Made by a program: the position numbers and the translations under genes. Below the pieces are notes generated by a model. The model was not told the origin of the DNA. It saw nothing but the letters and a program-made list of their open reading frames with translations, and ran no database searches. This document shows, piece by piece, positions 51,799 through 60,287 of a stretch of DNA of 64,000 bases (positions are counted from its first letter, which is position 1; the number at the start of each line of letters is the position of its first letter). Where the stretch lies: contig NZ_JACHMQ010000001.1 in assembly GCF_014208105.1 (NCBI RefSeq), positions 6,820,001 through 6,884,000 of the forward strand. The letters run 5' to 3'. The DNA is from Actinomadura coerulea. Its GTDB lineage: Bacteria > Actinomycetota > Actinomycetes > Streptosporangiales > Streptosporangiaceae.

Positions 51799-52464
51799 GT
51801 GAACCCCAAGAAGATCATCGTGCTGACACTGGTGACCGCGGCCGCCGGCACCGCCGCCATCACCGCCACGGCAGCGGGCTCCACCGCCGCCACCAGCTCA
51901 CCCGTGCGGCACAAGGCGAAGACCGCTCACGTGACCGGCTCGGCGGAGATTCGCCGCACCTACCACCACGACGACGACATCCGTTCCTTCACCATCCACG
52001 CCGACGCCGCGCCCTACAGCCGTCCCCTCCCCGGCCAGGGCGGCGGGCCGGGCCTGCCCGGCTCTCCCAACGACGCCACCGGCACCGTGACGGTCTCGCA
52101 CTCGACCAACGTGCAGGGCGAGAAGGTCACCTACACGGCCAAGGGCACCGTCGACTCCATGGTGACCGCCCCGGGATACGCGACCGTGACGGCGATCATC
52201 ACATGGGTCAGCCCGGGCGGACCGCCATGGACCGGCAGGCGGCTCGGGTTCAGCGTGTACGACGGCGGCAAGGACAAGCCCGGCCGTTCCCGTGACCGGC
52301 TCGGCTACTCCTGGGAGTTCACGAACCTGTCCAAGGACGCCAAGGGGAACTGGAACGACGAAACCCCGGTCGGGACCAGCATGGCGCCCGCGCCGTTCGC
52401 GCCGGTGACCAGAGGCGGCTACACGGTCACCCACGTCGACCTCCCCCCGCTCCCCCAGAACTGA
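51799..52464 (+). CDS. Exported beta-rich protein
   Basis: 221 residues from GTG 51799. The signal peptide (~1-32) has a hydrophobic Val/Thr/Ala core (IIVLTLVTAAAGTAAITATA). The mature part is a strand-rich domain of ~170 residues (TGTVTVSHSTNVQGEKVTYT, RLGFSVYDGGKDKPG) without Cys. No family recognised. Co-directional with the four-helix membrane protein gene, and convergent with the LysR-like gene. Confidence 0.78.
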   Translation: MNPKKIIVLTLVTAAAGTAAITATAAGSTAATSSPVRHKAKTAHVTGSAEIRRTYHHDDDIRSFTIHADAAPYSRPLPGQGGGPGLPGSPNDATGTVTVSHSTNVQGEKVTYTAKGTVDSMVTAPGYATVTAIITWVSPGGPPWTGRRLGFSVYDGGKDKPGRSRDRLGYSWEFTNLSKDAKGNWNDETPVGTSMAPAPFAPVTRGGYTVTHVDLPPLPQN

Positions 52465-52507
52465 TCTTACGTTCGGGCGCCGACGCGCCCCGCCCTTGCG
52501 TCGGTTT

Positions 52508-53215
52508 TCACGTCCGGCGGCGCTTTTGGTGGCTGCGCTTAGGGGAGGAGCGTTGCTTAGGGGTGGAGCGTTCGCGCGGCGGCTTCTTGCGGGCGGGCTG
52601 TTGTTGGGCGTTGCGGCCGCGGGAGCTGTTGGGGGTGCGGCCGCGGACGATGCCGATCAGTTCCTCCATGAGGTCGGTCGTCACGGCCTCAAGCCAGGCC
52701 AGGCCGATCTGGGATTGGGGAGCGTCGGTCACGGTGCGGTAGGTGAGGTCTCTGCGGTGGTGGAGGCGGGCCAGAGACTGCGGAAGCAGCAGGGCGCCGG
52801 CCCCCGACGCCACCAACTCGATCGCACCAGCGGTGTTCTCGGGACGGGTGAAGGCAGGCTGCCCGGGGCGGTCGTCCCAGGTCAAGACCTCGTCGAGCGG
52901 CTCGAACACGTCCTCGTCGGCGAGATCGGCAAGCTCCACCTCCTCCGCCGCGGCCACCGCGTGATCCTTGGGCACCACCACGACGGTTGTCTCCAGGTAC
53001 AGCGGGATCACATGGAGGGCCTCGCGGTCGACGGGCAGGCGTACGAACGCCGCGTCCACATCACCCTTCCGCAGCAGGGGGACGACATCGGCGGCGGGGA
53101 GCTGCATCAGCCGAAGCGGCACATCCCGCACTCGCTCGGCCCACACCCCAGCCCACTTCCCGGGCGTCACCCCCGGCACGTAGGCCAGCCGGAACTCAGC
53201 TTCGGTCACTCCCAC
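52508..53215 (-). CDS. LysR-type substrate-binding domain protein lacking the HTH
   Basis: 235 residues. The sequence covers a LysR effector-binding domain (FRLAYVPGVTPGKWAGVW, VDAAFVRLPVDREALHVIPL, GAGALLLPQSLAR) but starts without the N-terminal winged HTH. It ends with a ~45-residue Lys/Arg-rich tail that could bind DNA unspecifically. It is divergent from the DUF5997 gene, a conserved pair in actinobacteria. The tail is the obvious replacement for the missing HTH (inference). Confidence 0.85.
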   Translation of the reverse strand: MGVTEAEFRLAYVPGVTPGKWAGVWAERVRDVPLRLMQLPAADVVPLLRKGDVDAAFVRLPVDREALHVIPLYLETTVVVVPKDHAVAAAEEVELADLADEDVFEPLDEVLTWDDRPGQPAFTRPENTAGAIELVASGAGALLLPQSLARLHHRRDLTYRTVTDAPQSQIGLAWLEAVTTDLMEELIGIVRGRTPNSSRGRNAQQQPARKKPPRERSTPKQRSSPKRSHQKRRRT

Positions 53216-53263
53216 AGCCTAGTCACGTCCAGGCAGGCCCCTTCCGCTGGCTACCCTTGGGTT

Positions 53264-53647
53264 ATGAGCACGTCAAGGGCAAAGACCCCGCAGACCATGA
53301 AGTCCGCGACCGCGGCCAAGAAGCTGGGGATCCTGCTGTCGGCAGCGCCCGCCGAGTTCCAGGAAGGCCCTGTCTCCCGGGACGAATTGAACGCGCTCCA
53401 GGCTGACCCGCCCTCTTGGCTCGCCGACCTTCGCCGCGGGGGCCCCCACCCCCGCCAGGTCGTCGCCGCCAAGCTCCGTGTCTCCGCCTCAGGTCTGGCC
53501 CGCGCCGGCATCACGGGCCCCCTCACCACAGCCGAGATCGAGAACCTGAAGGCCGAAAACCCCGACTGGCTGGAACGCGAGCAAGCCATCCGAACCAAAG
53601 TCCGCGAAGAGGAACTCCGCCTCAAGCAGCAACGCACCAAAGCCTGA
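53264..53647 (+). CDS. DUF5997 family protein
   Basis: 127 residues from ATG 53264. A basic N-terminus and a helical body (TAAKKLGILLSAAPAEFQEG, LNALQADPPSWLADLRRGGP, GITGPLTTAEIENLKAENPD) fit the DUF5997 family of small actinobacterial proteins of unknown function. Divergent from the HTH-less LysR-like gene, with which it is conserved. Confidence 0.85.
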   Translation: MSTSRAKTPQTMKSATAAKKLGILLSAAPAEFQEGPVSRDELNALQADPPSWLADLRRGGPHPRQVVAAKLRVSASGLARAGITGPLTTAEIENLKAENPDWLEREQAIRTKVREEELRLKQQRTKA

Positions 53648-53865
53648 CTCCCATGATGCCCCCAGCCGAGGTGCGGGACTGAGGCACCCTAGGTTGCCGA
53701 GCTGTTGCCGTGCTCCGGCTCGGCGGCGCTGACTTGCGGGAAGTCGCCCGCGCGGGCCCGGTCAGACGCTGGCCGACCATTTCGGGCTCTGAACAAGTAC
53801 GGCCGCACGACCAGCCCCGGCCAGCTGGACGCAGGACGCGCGCCCGTTGAGGCCGATGCGCAAGA

Positions 53866-53893
53866 GGACCATTCCCGCGCACGCGGGGCCGAC
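53866..53893. repeat. Solitary sequence resembling a type I-E CRISPR repeat
   Basis: The 28 bases begin GGACCATTCCCGCG and continue CACGCGGGGCCGAC, with the hairpin CCCGC/GCGGG typical of actinomycete type I-E repeats (GGACCATCCCCGCG... in form). No second copy is found within 100 bp on either side, so this is not an array; it may be an eroded array remnant or chance. Confidence 0.3.
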
Positions 53894-54199
53894 GTCCGGC
53901 TCGGTGCACACGGCCTGACCGATCATCTACCTCGAGGTGTGCGAGGACGGTTGGGGCGGTGACACCTGCCGCGGCATAGCGCTGGTCCGGCGGAAGGCGG
54001 CTCCTGGCGGCGGCGCAACACTCGACGGGCTCCTCCAGGCCTCGCCGCACAGCCCTGGCGGATGAAGCATCGACATATCTCTTGAAAACTATCGCCTTCA
54101 CCGTTGTTCGTCCTGTCTGTCATTGCAATGAGAACGGGATCGCGGCCTTGGAGGGGCGATCCAGCGTGAGACGCATGCGGATGCCTCGGCCAAGCCATT

Positions 54200-54226
54200 G
54201 CGCACGTGCAAAGTTCGCACGTGCGC
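54200..54226. promoter_or_regulatory. Perfect palindrome upstream of the deaminase-toxin gene
   Basis: 10-bp arms GCGCACGTGC (54200-54209) and GCACGTGCGC (54217-54226) around a 7-bp centre, about 110 bp before the toxin start. The core CACGTG is itself palindromic. It is likely an operator or, less likely, a hairpin. Confidence 0.55.
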
Positions 54227-54336
54227 GATTGCATAGGGCGCGGTGTGATCCGGCGGTGGCCCCCGCGCGTCGCGGACACGCCCGGCGAGCCGTCCGGTCG
54301 GCCGGTTCGCCTTGCCCGATGGAAGGATCGTGAAGC

Positions 54337-55842
54337 GTGGGCGTGGATCACCTCGGGGGGCCGGGTGAAGGCCCCGAAACCCCCGACAAGCCCGTCCCGC
54401 CGGACACCAGGGACAAGTCGTCAGGTGACCGTCCGGGAGCGAATGGGAAGACGCCCCGCCTGGACAGCCTCGCCGCAGCAGGCTGGAAGTTTCCCGGCCG
54501 CCCCGAGACCGGCAACGTGCAGTCCGGTGACCGCGATCCTCAGACCAACGGGTCCGCCCCCGAGTCCTCCTCCACCATCCCAGCCGGCGACAAGCAGAGG
54601 GCCCCTGGTGACCCACCGGCCGAAGCCAAGTCGGGCTCCACCAATGACTCCGAGACCGGCAAGACCGGTACCGGTAACCCGGAAGCGGAGAAGCCTAGCC
54701 CGGCCACGATCGAAAACCCGCGCGAGGACAAGGTTGAGCAGGGCAACGACGACCGCGGATCCAAGACCGGCCAGTCCGAGAACGGGGAGGCGGGAGGCCA
54801 GGGCGACCGCACCGCCGAGGATCCGCGTGCCCAGGACAACGCCGGCACCACCACTGACAAGACCGACGGCCCCGAACCAGCCGGGCAGCAGAACTCCCTT
54901 CCCACCGACAATACCGCTGCGCCTAAGCCGCCCTCCCGCCTGGAAGACCTCGCCCGGTCCCGCGAAGCTTTGCTCGAATACGCGGAACAAGTACGGGCCA
55001 AAGACCAAGAGGCCCAGCCCCTTAACGGCACCGGACCAGAAGCCTCTGGCGAACGCGGAGACAGGGACGCCCCACCGCAGAGCGAGAACCCGCCAGAGGA
55101 TGGGCGCGGCCCGGAAGCACTGCCTCCAGCGCCCGAGGTGCCACCTGGCGCGACCGCCGACAACGGCGACCCGGTCGGCAACCGCGACCAGCCGCTTCCC
55201 TCCGGCTCGGAAGCAGTTCCGGACATCGGCCCGGGAACAAAATTGCTCTACGAACTTTTGCCAGGCAAGCCAGAAATGGTCGATGGACTGATCGTTGAGG
55301 TCGAAGGAAGGCCAGTTAATTCCTGGCTCGAAGCGATAACCGAGGAACGAGTTGAAGGGTACCAGGTCGCTAAACTCGAGGGGAGGTTTTCTCGCAAGGC
55401 TGCAGGCAACTGTATTGGAGTTGGGGTCGACCGCCTTACTGGCAGAGTGTACGAGGGCATAAACGGACGTCCGGATGACGTCATCAAAGATGGAGATCTG
55501 CATCCAGTGCTAAAAACGAGACTCTCCGAGATGAAGGAACGAGGCCCGTACCCCGACCAAGACGGTGGCCTGACCCTCGAAACTCCTCACGTGGACAATC
55601 CGTTGGGACATGCGGAGGTCAAGGTGGCCAATGAGATGCTCTGGGCCCGGCATCGCGCGGGCGAGGATGACAGTGAAGCCGCCTTGGGGGATATGCTGAT
55701 GTACACCTACTTCCCGTTCATTGGCGGAGGAAAGCCTGCACCCTTCTGTGCGAACTGCCACTACATGCTCCTTGATGTCAAAAGCATGGCCGGGCGTTTC
55801 CCTAAGTATCCCCCGCAGGATTCGGACTTTATTAGGGATTAG
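54337..55842 (+). CDS. Polymorphic toxin with C-terminal YwqJ-like deaminase domain
   Basis: 501 residues from GTG 54337. About 300 N-terminal residues are low-complexity, rich in Pro/Glu/Gly/Asp/Lys (disordered) with no signal peptide or known trafficking domain. The C-terminal ~170 residues hold the deaminase core: GNCIGVGVDRLTGRVYEG, H425-A-E427 (HAEVKVANEML, zinc ligand and proton shuttle) and C471-A-N-C474 (FCANCHYMLLD). This is the layout of YwqJ-type toxin deaminases, predicted to act on nucleotides or nucleic acids. The A+T content rises in the catalytic half. The next gene is a YwqK-like protein, which supports a toxin-immunity pair. Confidence 0.85.
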   Translation: MGVDHLGGPGEGPETPDKPVPPDTRDKSSGDRPGANGKTPRLDSLAAAGWKFPGRPETGNVQSGDRDPQTNGSAPESSSTIPAGDKQRAPGDPPAEAKSGSTNDSETGKTGTGNPEAEKPSPATIENPREDKVEQGNDDRGSKTGQSENGEAGGQGDRTAEDPRAQDNAGTTTDKTDGPEPAGQQNSLPTDNTAAPKPPSRLEDLARSREALLEYAEQVRAKDQEAQPLNGTGPEASGERGDRDAPPQSENPPEDGRGPEALPPAPEVPPGATADNGDPVGNRDQPLPSGSEAVPDIGPGTKLLYELLPGKPEMVDGLIVEVEGRPVNSWLEAITEERVEGYQVAKLEGRFSRKAAGNCIGVGVDRLTGRVYEGINGRPDDVIKDGDLHPVLKTRLSEMKERGPYPDQDGGLTLETPHVDNPLGHAEVKVANEMLWARHRAGEDDSEAALGDMLMYTYFPFIGGGKPAPFCANCHYMLLDVKSMAGRFPKYPPQDSDFIRD

Positions 55843-55851
55843 GTGGATGAA

Positions 55852-56214
55852 ATGCGTATTGATATAGACGATGAAGATGTCGACATGGACTCGGCCAGGC
55901 GAATCACCTACCAGGGAGCACTTTATACGGGAGAGGCTGTCGAAACCCATCCAAACGGTACCGTCATCGCCCTCACGAGCTACGTGGACGGCCTTGAGGA
56001 CGGGCTATCCCGCGAGTGGTATCCCGATGGTGCGTTGTTGGCCGAGGGGCTGATGCGGGGGAACAGGCCCGTTGGCCCATGGCGCCGCTGGCACCCGAAC
56101 GGTCGGCTCGCCCAGGAACAGCACTTCGATGACAGGGGCAATCTGCTCACGAAGCGTCGCTGGGCGGAAAACGGCGAGCCGATCGAAGATGAGCACGATG
56201 GTGGGCGCCGTTGA
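55852..56214 (+). CDS. YwqK-like MORN-repeat immunity/antitoxin protein
   Basis: 120 residues from ATG 55852, 9 bp after the toxin stop, with AGGTGG upstream; GTG 55843 is possible. The sequence has MORN-type repeats: YTGEAVETHPNGTVIALTSY, DGLSREWYPDGALLAEGLM and PVGPWRRWHPNGRLAQEQHF. YwqK proteins of this type lie directly next to YwqJ deaminase toxins and are annotated as their antitoxins. Acidic and cytosolic. The role is inferred from pairing. Confidence 0.85.
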   Translation: MRIDIDDEDVDMDSARRITYQGALYTGEAVETHPNGTVIALTSYVDGLEDGLSREWYPDGALLAEGLMRGNRPVGPWRRWHPNGRLAQEQHFDDRGNLLTKRRWAENGEPIEDEHDGGRR

Positions 56215-56486
56215 CCTGGCGCTGATTTGGGCAGGGCGACGAAATGGAGTGATCGGTGCCCTGGGCCGCGGTCGAGCCGGACGGCGCCGACTCGGCGACT
56301 GCGCTGACCGAGTTCGACGCCGCTAACCGGCGCGTTGTCGAGCGGGTCCACGACGGTTGAAAGTCGACGAAGGAATCGATCAGCCGGCAGGACGCCCGCG
56401 GCTGACCACCCGTCCCTCCACGGCCCGTCGCGGCGGCGCGACGTCCGCCTATACGGCGAGCGTCACTGCTCGGCGGCGGGCGGGGG

Positions 56487-57497
56487 TTAGCAGGGCTTCG
56501 TCGGCGCGCCCCGGACGGCCGCGTGGACGACCTCCGCGACGTTGTAGCCGAGGACGCTCGCCAAGTCGGTCAGCCCCGGAGTGCTGAGTACCGCGTTGAC
56601 CTCACCGGTCTCCAAGCTGCCTCGCCAGCGGGTGTCCTCCCGGGGCCTCTCGTCGTTCCAGTACGCCCGGGCATGCCTCACGAAGTCCTCCGCCTCCGCA
56701 CGCCCGGGACCGTCGAGCCGCCGGATGTACTCCTCAAGCTGGTCCTTCCCCACGTACGGGACGAAGGAGCTCCAATTGCCGCCGGTGTCGTGGATCCTCG
56801 TGTTGTCGGGCTCCGAGTCCAGGGGAAGGTGCAGGAAGCCGGCCAGCCGCTCCAGCGACTGTTCCGGCCGCGCCATGTAGTCCTCGTAGCGGACGACGAT
56901 GTGCGGCAGACCGTAGGTGTTGGCGGTGCGGAGGGCGTCCACGTACGTGTCCCGCCAGAGGCCCGCGCCCCGCCACAGCGGCTCTCCCGTCCGGTTCCGG
57001 TAGCTGATCGCGAAGGCGATCGGGTTCCGCGCCGTGACGATCACGTTCACCGGTGCCCGGTTCGCCGGATCGGCGAACTGCTGCTCGATGGCCTGCCGGA
57101 GCCAGGCGACGTACTTGCTTCCGTCGACGACCACCGAAACGCCCAGTGACCGGGCGAAGCGCCGGTGCATGCCGAGGATGTCGTCGTACGACACCTGCTC
57201 CCGGAGCGCGTTCGTGAAGTGCCGGCACTCCTTGCCGAGCAGTGAGCAGGGCCCGCACTCTCGACCGGCGTCCTTGTGGCTGTACTCGGGCATCTGCGTG
57301 AAGTTGTTCAGCTCGCCGACGTAGTGAGCGCCCCGGATCCGAGTGGTCATGTCGCGCCCGAGCAGGGTCGAGCCCGAGAACAGCGTGCCGACGACGAACA
57401 CCGAGGTCGGCGGGCGGTCCTGCCCGTCGCGGAGCCTGAACCGGAGGTTCGCGAGCCGGCCAGGCTGAACGGGGGCCCCTTGCTTCTCAGCGTCCAT
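56487..57497 (-). CDS. Sulfotransferase family protein
   Basis: 336 residues from ATG 57497; GTG 57503 and 57509 are possible, and no ribosome-binding site is clear. The PAPS 5'-phosphosulfate-binding loop is FVVGTLFSGSTLLGRD (~34-49), with the 3'-phosphate region VIVTARNPIAFAISYRNR (~145) and VVRYEDYMARPEQSLERL further on. Three Cys (81, 84, 91) lie between them. It would transfer sulfate from PAPS to an unknown acceptor. It is divergent from the second SigG-type sigma factor gene. Confidence 0.88.
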   Translation of the reverse strand: MDAEKQGAPVQPGRLANLRFRLRDGQDRPPTSVFVVGTLFSGSTLLGRDMTTRIRGAHYVGELNNFTQMPEYSHKDAGRECGPCSLLGKECRHFTNALREQVSYDDILGMHRRFARSLGVSVVVDGSKYVAWLRQAIEQQFADPANRAPVNVIVTARNPIAFAISYRNRTGEPLWRGAGLWRDTYVDALRTANTYGLPHIVVRYEDYMARPEQSLERLAGFLHLPLDSEPDNTRIHDTGGNWSSFVPYVGKDQLEEYIRRLDGPGRAEAEDFVRHARAYWNDERPREDTRWRGSLETGEVNAVLSTPGLTDLASVLGYNVAEVVHAAVRGAPTKPC

Positions 57498-57833
57498 GTT
57501 CACACTCACGGGAAAGATGAGTACCAGCCGGCCGGAACGAGATGGCCGTGCAGAGCATTGTGCACCTTCCGCCGCCCCACTTCGAGCGGCCCGGCCTTGC
57601 CCTGCCCAGCGTGAGCCCGGTGCCGCCGCTGCTTCCCTGCGGGCCCCGGATCCTCCATCCGTCGGTTCGGCTGCGGCTGAGACGGCCGGGCGTCTCGGGA
57701 GCCGGTCCCTGGATCGACCCTCGCCCATCCGGCATGATGAACGGCCTGGTGTCAGCTGCTTCACCGATCAGAAATCCTCTGCCATGTCGTCAGTTCTGGT
57801 AGCCCCTCGCCACCCGCGGAAGGATTGACGACC
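57498..57833. other. Divergent promoter region, no gene seen
   Basis: About 335 bp between the sulfotransferase and sigma-factor genes. Open frames overlap on both strands but without ribosome-binding sites of their own. GGAAGGA lies 10 nt before the sigma-factor ATG. Confidence 0.5.
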
Positions 57834-58841
57834 ATGACCGACGCCAGACCGCTGGGCGCCGACAAGGCCGCGTTCATCGCGGCGGCCCGCTCCGATGACA
57901 CGGCACAGTTCGCCCACATCACGGAGCGCTACCGGCGTGAGCTGCAGGTGCACTGCTACCGGATGCTCGCGAACTACGAGGACGCCCAGGACATGACGCA
58001 GGAGACGTTCCTGCGGGCGTGGAACAAGCGGGAGTCGTTCAAAGGCGACGCCGCGCTGCGGACCTGGCTGTACCGGATCGCGACGAACACCTGCCTCGAC
58101 TTCCTGGAGAAGCGCAACGACCGAACACCCGTGCCTGCCGAGCTGCCGGACGCGGGCTCGGAATTGCTCTACCTTCAGCCCTACCCGGACCGGATGCTCC
58201 CGGAGGACCCGCAGGAATCGGTGGTGGCGCGGGAGACGATCGAGCTGGCGTTCATCGTCGCCGTCCAGCACCTGCCGCCGCGGCAGCGAGCGGTGTTCAT
58301 CCTGCGCGATGTCCTCGGCTGGCCGGCGTCGAAGGCCGCGGGCGCCCTCGAACTGACCGTCGCATCGGTGACCAGCGCCCTGCAGCGGGCGCGCGTGACG
58401 ATGCGCGAGCAGCTGCCCGACCGCCGCCTCGACTGGCGGAGCCCCGCCACGCACGAGCTGTCGGATGACGAGCGCGGCGTGGTGAAGTCGTATATCGACG
58501 CCCATGAGCGCAACGACCTCGACGGGCTGATGGCCTTGCTGCGCGACGACCTGCGCTTCGCGATGCTGCCCGAGCAGGGCACCTTGACCGTCACGGCCAA
58601 GGACGCGGTGGACGGCTGGGTCGCCGGCGGGCTCTTCCAGCCCGGCCACGACGACTGGCGCTGCATCCCCACGACGGTCAACCGCATGCCTGCCGCCGTG
58701 CTGTACCTCCGCACCCCCGACGATCCGGAGTACCGCTTGCTGAACATCGCGGTCCTGTACATCGTCGATGGGAAGATCGCCGAGCTCACCGGATTCGACG
58801 CCACCGACAAACCATGGCTGAGCCTGCCCGCGACGCTGTGA
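57834..58841 (+). CDS. ECF RNA polymerase sigma factor, SigG-type with C-terminal SnoaL-like domain
   Basis: 335 residues from ATG 57834. Region 2 (LQVHCYRMLANYEDAQDMTQ, LRTWLYRIATNTCLDFLEKR), region 4 (LPPRQRAVFILRDVLGWPAS, TVASVTSALQRARVTMREQ) and a SnoaL-like C-terminus (VKSYIDAHERNDLDGLMALL, VAGGLFQPGHDDWRC). The C-terminal domain is expected to modulate activity in place of an anti-sigma factor. It differs from the factor at 37354 in having no WLEPLP motif but the related LQPYPD. A strong terminator follows at 58926-58954. Confidence 0.94.
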   Translation: MTDARPLGADKAAFIAAARSDDTAQFAHITERYRRELQVHCYRMLANYEDAQDMTQETFLRAWNKRESFKGDAALRTWLYRIATNTCLDFLEKRNDRTPVPAELPDAGSELLYLQPYPDRMLPEDPQESVVARETIELAFIVAVQHLPPRQRAVFILRDVLGWPASKAAGALELTVASVTSALQRARVTMREQLPDRRLDWRSPATHELSDDERGVVKSYIDAHERNDLDGLMALLRDDLRFAMLPEQGTLTVTAKDAVDGWVAGGLFQPGHDDWRCIPTTVNRMPAAVLYLRTPDDPEYRLLNIAVLYIVDGKIAELTGFDATDKPWLSLPATL

Positions 58842-58925
58842 TCAGACACGTCCCCACCGTCGACGAGTCCAGCGCGCGGGCCGGCGTCACCGCGGAATGA
58901 GGCCCCCCCGGCCAGCTGACCACCA

Positions 58926-58954
58926 ACGCCCCGCCGACGTTGTCGGCGGGGCGT
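58926..58954. terminator. Hairpin between the sigma-factor and DHFR-like genes
   Basis: Perfect 13-bp arms (58926-58938 and 58942-58954) with a 3-nt loop GTT, between two convergent genes. Confidence 0.85.
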
Positions 58955-58981
58955 CTTCATCCCTAGAACGCCGTCACGTGC

Positions 58982-59545
58982 TCATCGCCTCGTCTCGTAT
59001 CGGGTCAGCACCACGTCGCCGGGAAATGTCCGCGTCTCGACCAGGGTCAGGTTCACCCAGCTGTCCAGCGCGGTGAAGAACGGCGTGCCGCCGCCCACCA
59101 GGACCGGGTGGGTGACGATCGCGTACTCGTCGATCAGCCCGGCCTTCATCGCCGACGCGGCGAGTGCGGCGCCGCAGATGTCCATCGGGCCGCCGTCCTC
59201 GGCCTTGAGCCGGGTGATCTCCGTGATCGCGTCGCCGGTGACCAGGCGGGCGTTCCAGTCGACCGTGCTGATCGTGGAGGAGAACACCACCTTCGGCATG
59301 TCCCGCCAGCGGCGGGCGAACTCGATATGCGCCGGTGTGGCGCCGGGCTGCTGGTCGGCGGTCGGCCAGTCGGCGCTCATCGTCTCCCACAGCCTGCGCC
59401 CGTACAGCGTCAGGCCGGTCGCCCCCACCCGGTCGGACCACCACTGGAACAGCTCGTCGCTCGGCGCGCTCCAGCCGAGGTCGTCGCCGGGCGCGGCGAT
59501 GTAGCCGTCCAGGCTCAGGTTCATGCCGTAGACCAGTTTCCGCAT
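58982..59545 (-). CDS. Dihydrofolate reductase-family (RibD C-terminal) protein
   Basis: 187 residues. MRKLVYGMNLSLDGYIAAPG (strand and catalytic-site start), LTLYGRRLWETM (NADPH contact) and TRLKAEDGGPMDICGAALAA (phosphate loop) identify the RibD C-domain/DHFR-like superfamily. Such small proteins reduce unknown pterin- or riboflavin-like substrates with NADPH. Cytosolic and monocistronic. Confidence 0.9.
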   Translation of the reverse strand: MRKLVYGMNLSLDGYIAAPGDDLGWSAPSDELFQWWSDRVGATGLTLYGRRLWETMSADWPTADQQPGATPAHIEFARRWRDMPKVVFSSTISTVDWNARLVTGDAITEITRLKAEDGGPMDICGAALAASAMKAGLIDEYAIVTHPVLVGGGTPFFTALDSWVNLTLVETRTFPGDVVLTRYETRR

Positions 59546-59699
59546 CGTGTCAGCCTCCTGTGAGTCGATCTCACACGTACAGACGGGCGCGGCGCGGAAA
59601 CCTAATCGGTGCGCGATCCGGGTCCGAAGGTGGTCCTCGCGTTCCGGACAGGACGAACCTGGCAGCGGACGAACCGGAGCATCCTCGTGCTTGCCCTGG

Positions 59700-60287
59700 T
59701 CACGGGTGGTGGTGGGCGGCAGGGATGGTTGCCGCAGCGTTGTTGTGCGTCGAAGGCACCGCTGACACGTTCGTGCCGCGGCCCTCGTCGAGGCGGTGTG
59801 CGCCGTACACGACCAGGGCCCAGGCCAGGCAGGCGAACGCCGCGGTGTGCAGGAGCGCTCGGACGATGTTCCCGATGACCCACTTGTTCTCGAATTGGTC
59901 GCGCACGGTGGCCAGGTGGTTGATGTGCTGGGGGTCGCCGGCCTTGGCGAGCTGGTCGTTGAGGGGGACGTTGACGCCGCTGGTGACCATGAAGGCGATC
60001 AGATAGAGCGCGAGCGCGGCGATGAGCCAGGGCATGGCCGGCCGGCCGTGGCCGCGCCAGGCCAGGAACACCGCCAGCGCGATCAGGGGGATGGACCCCA
60101 TGAACGGCAGCATGAAAGCGGGGTTGAGGATCGCCTTGTTGATGCCCTGCATGGCCTCGATGAGCGTTCGGTCGGAGGATCGGTTCAGGCCGGGCATGAC
60201 GGCGTAGGCGAAGCCGGCGAACAGCCCGGCCATGAGCCCGGTGGAGATGAGGGCGGCCAGCATGGTCGCGGTCTGCAGGATCTTCAT
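59700..60287 (-). CDS. DUF1772 (anthrone oxygenase-like) membrane protein
   Basis: 195 residues. Four TM helices (~10-30, 60-80, 85-105 and 150-172), with NRSSDRTLIEAMQGINKAIL and GVNVPLNDQLAKAGDPQ typical of DUF1772. The family contains cofactor-free anthrone oxygenases. ATG 60287 overlaps the stop of the NmrA-like gene (ATGA), so translation is coupled. A His-rich end (AAHHHP) may bind metal. Under control of the divergent LysR gene (inference). Confidence 0.88.
   Translation of the reverse strand: MKILQTATMLAALISTGLMAGLFAGFAYAVMPGLNRSSDRTLIEAMQGINKAILNPAFMLPFMGSIPLIALAVFLAWRGHGRPAMPWLIAALALYLIAFMVTSGVNVPLNDQLAKAGDPQHINHLATVRDQFENKWVIGNIVRALLHTAAFACLAWALVVYGAHRLDEGRGTNVSAVPSTHNNAAATIPAAHHHP

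Larger units (their letters stand above)
53648..54336. other. Intergenic region without a confident gene
   Basis: About 690 bp between the DUF5997 and deaminase-toxin genes. Open frames exist on both strands but have neither ribosome-binding sites nor convincing composition. It holds a CRISPR-repeat-like unit (53866-53893) and a strong palindrome (54200-54226). Confidence 0.55.

Noticed and set aside
53866..53893. CRISPR array
   Set aside because: Only one repeat-like unit is present and no cas gene is seen, so no array is called.
53622..54351. Open frames on both strands in the gap before the deaminase toxin
   Set aside because: Low-complexity Arg/Pro/Ala translations without motifs; no ribosome-binding sites.
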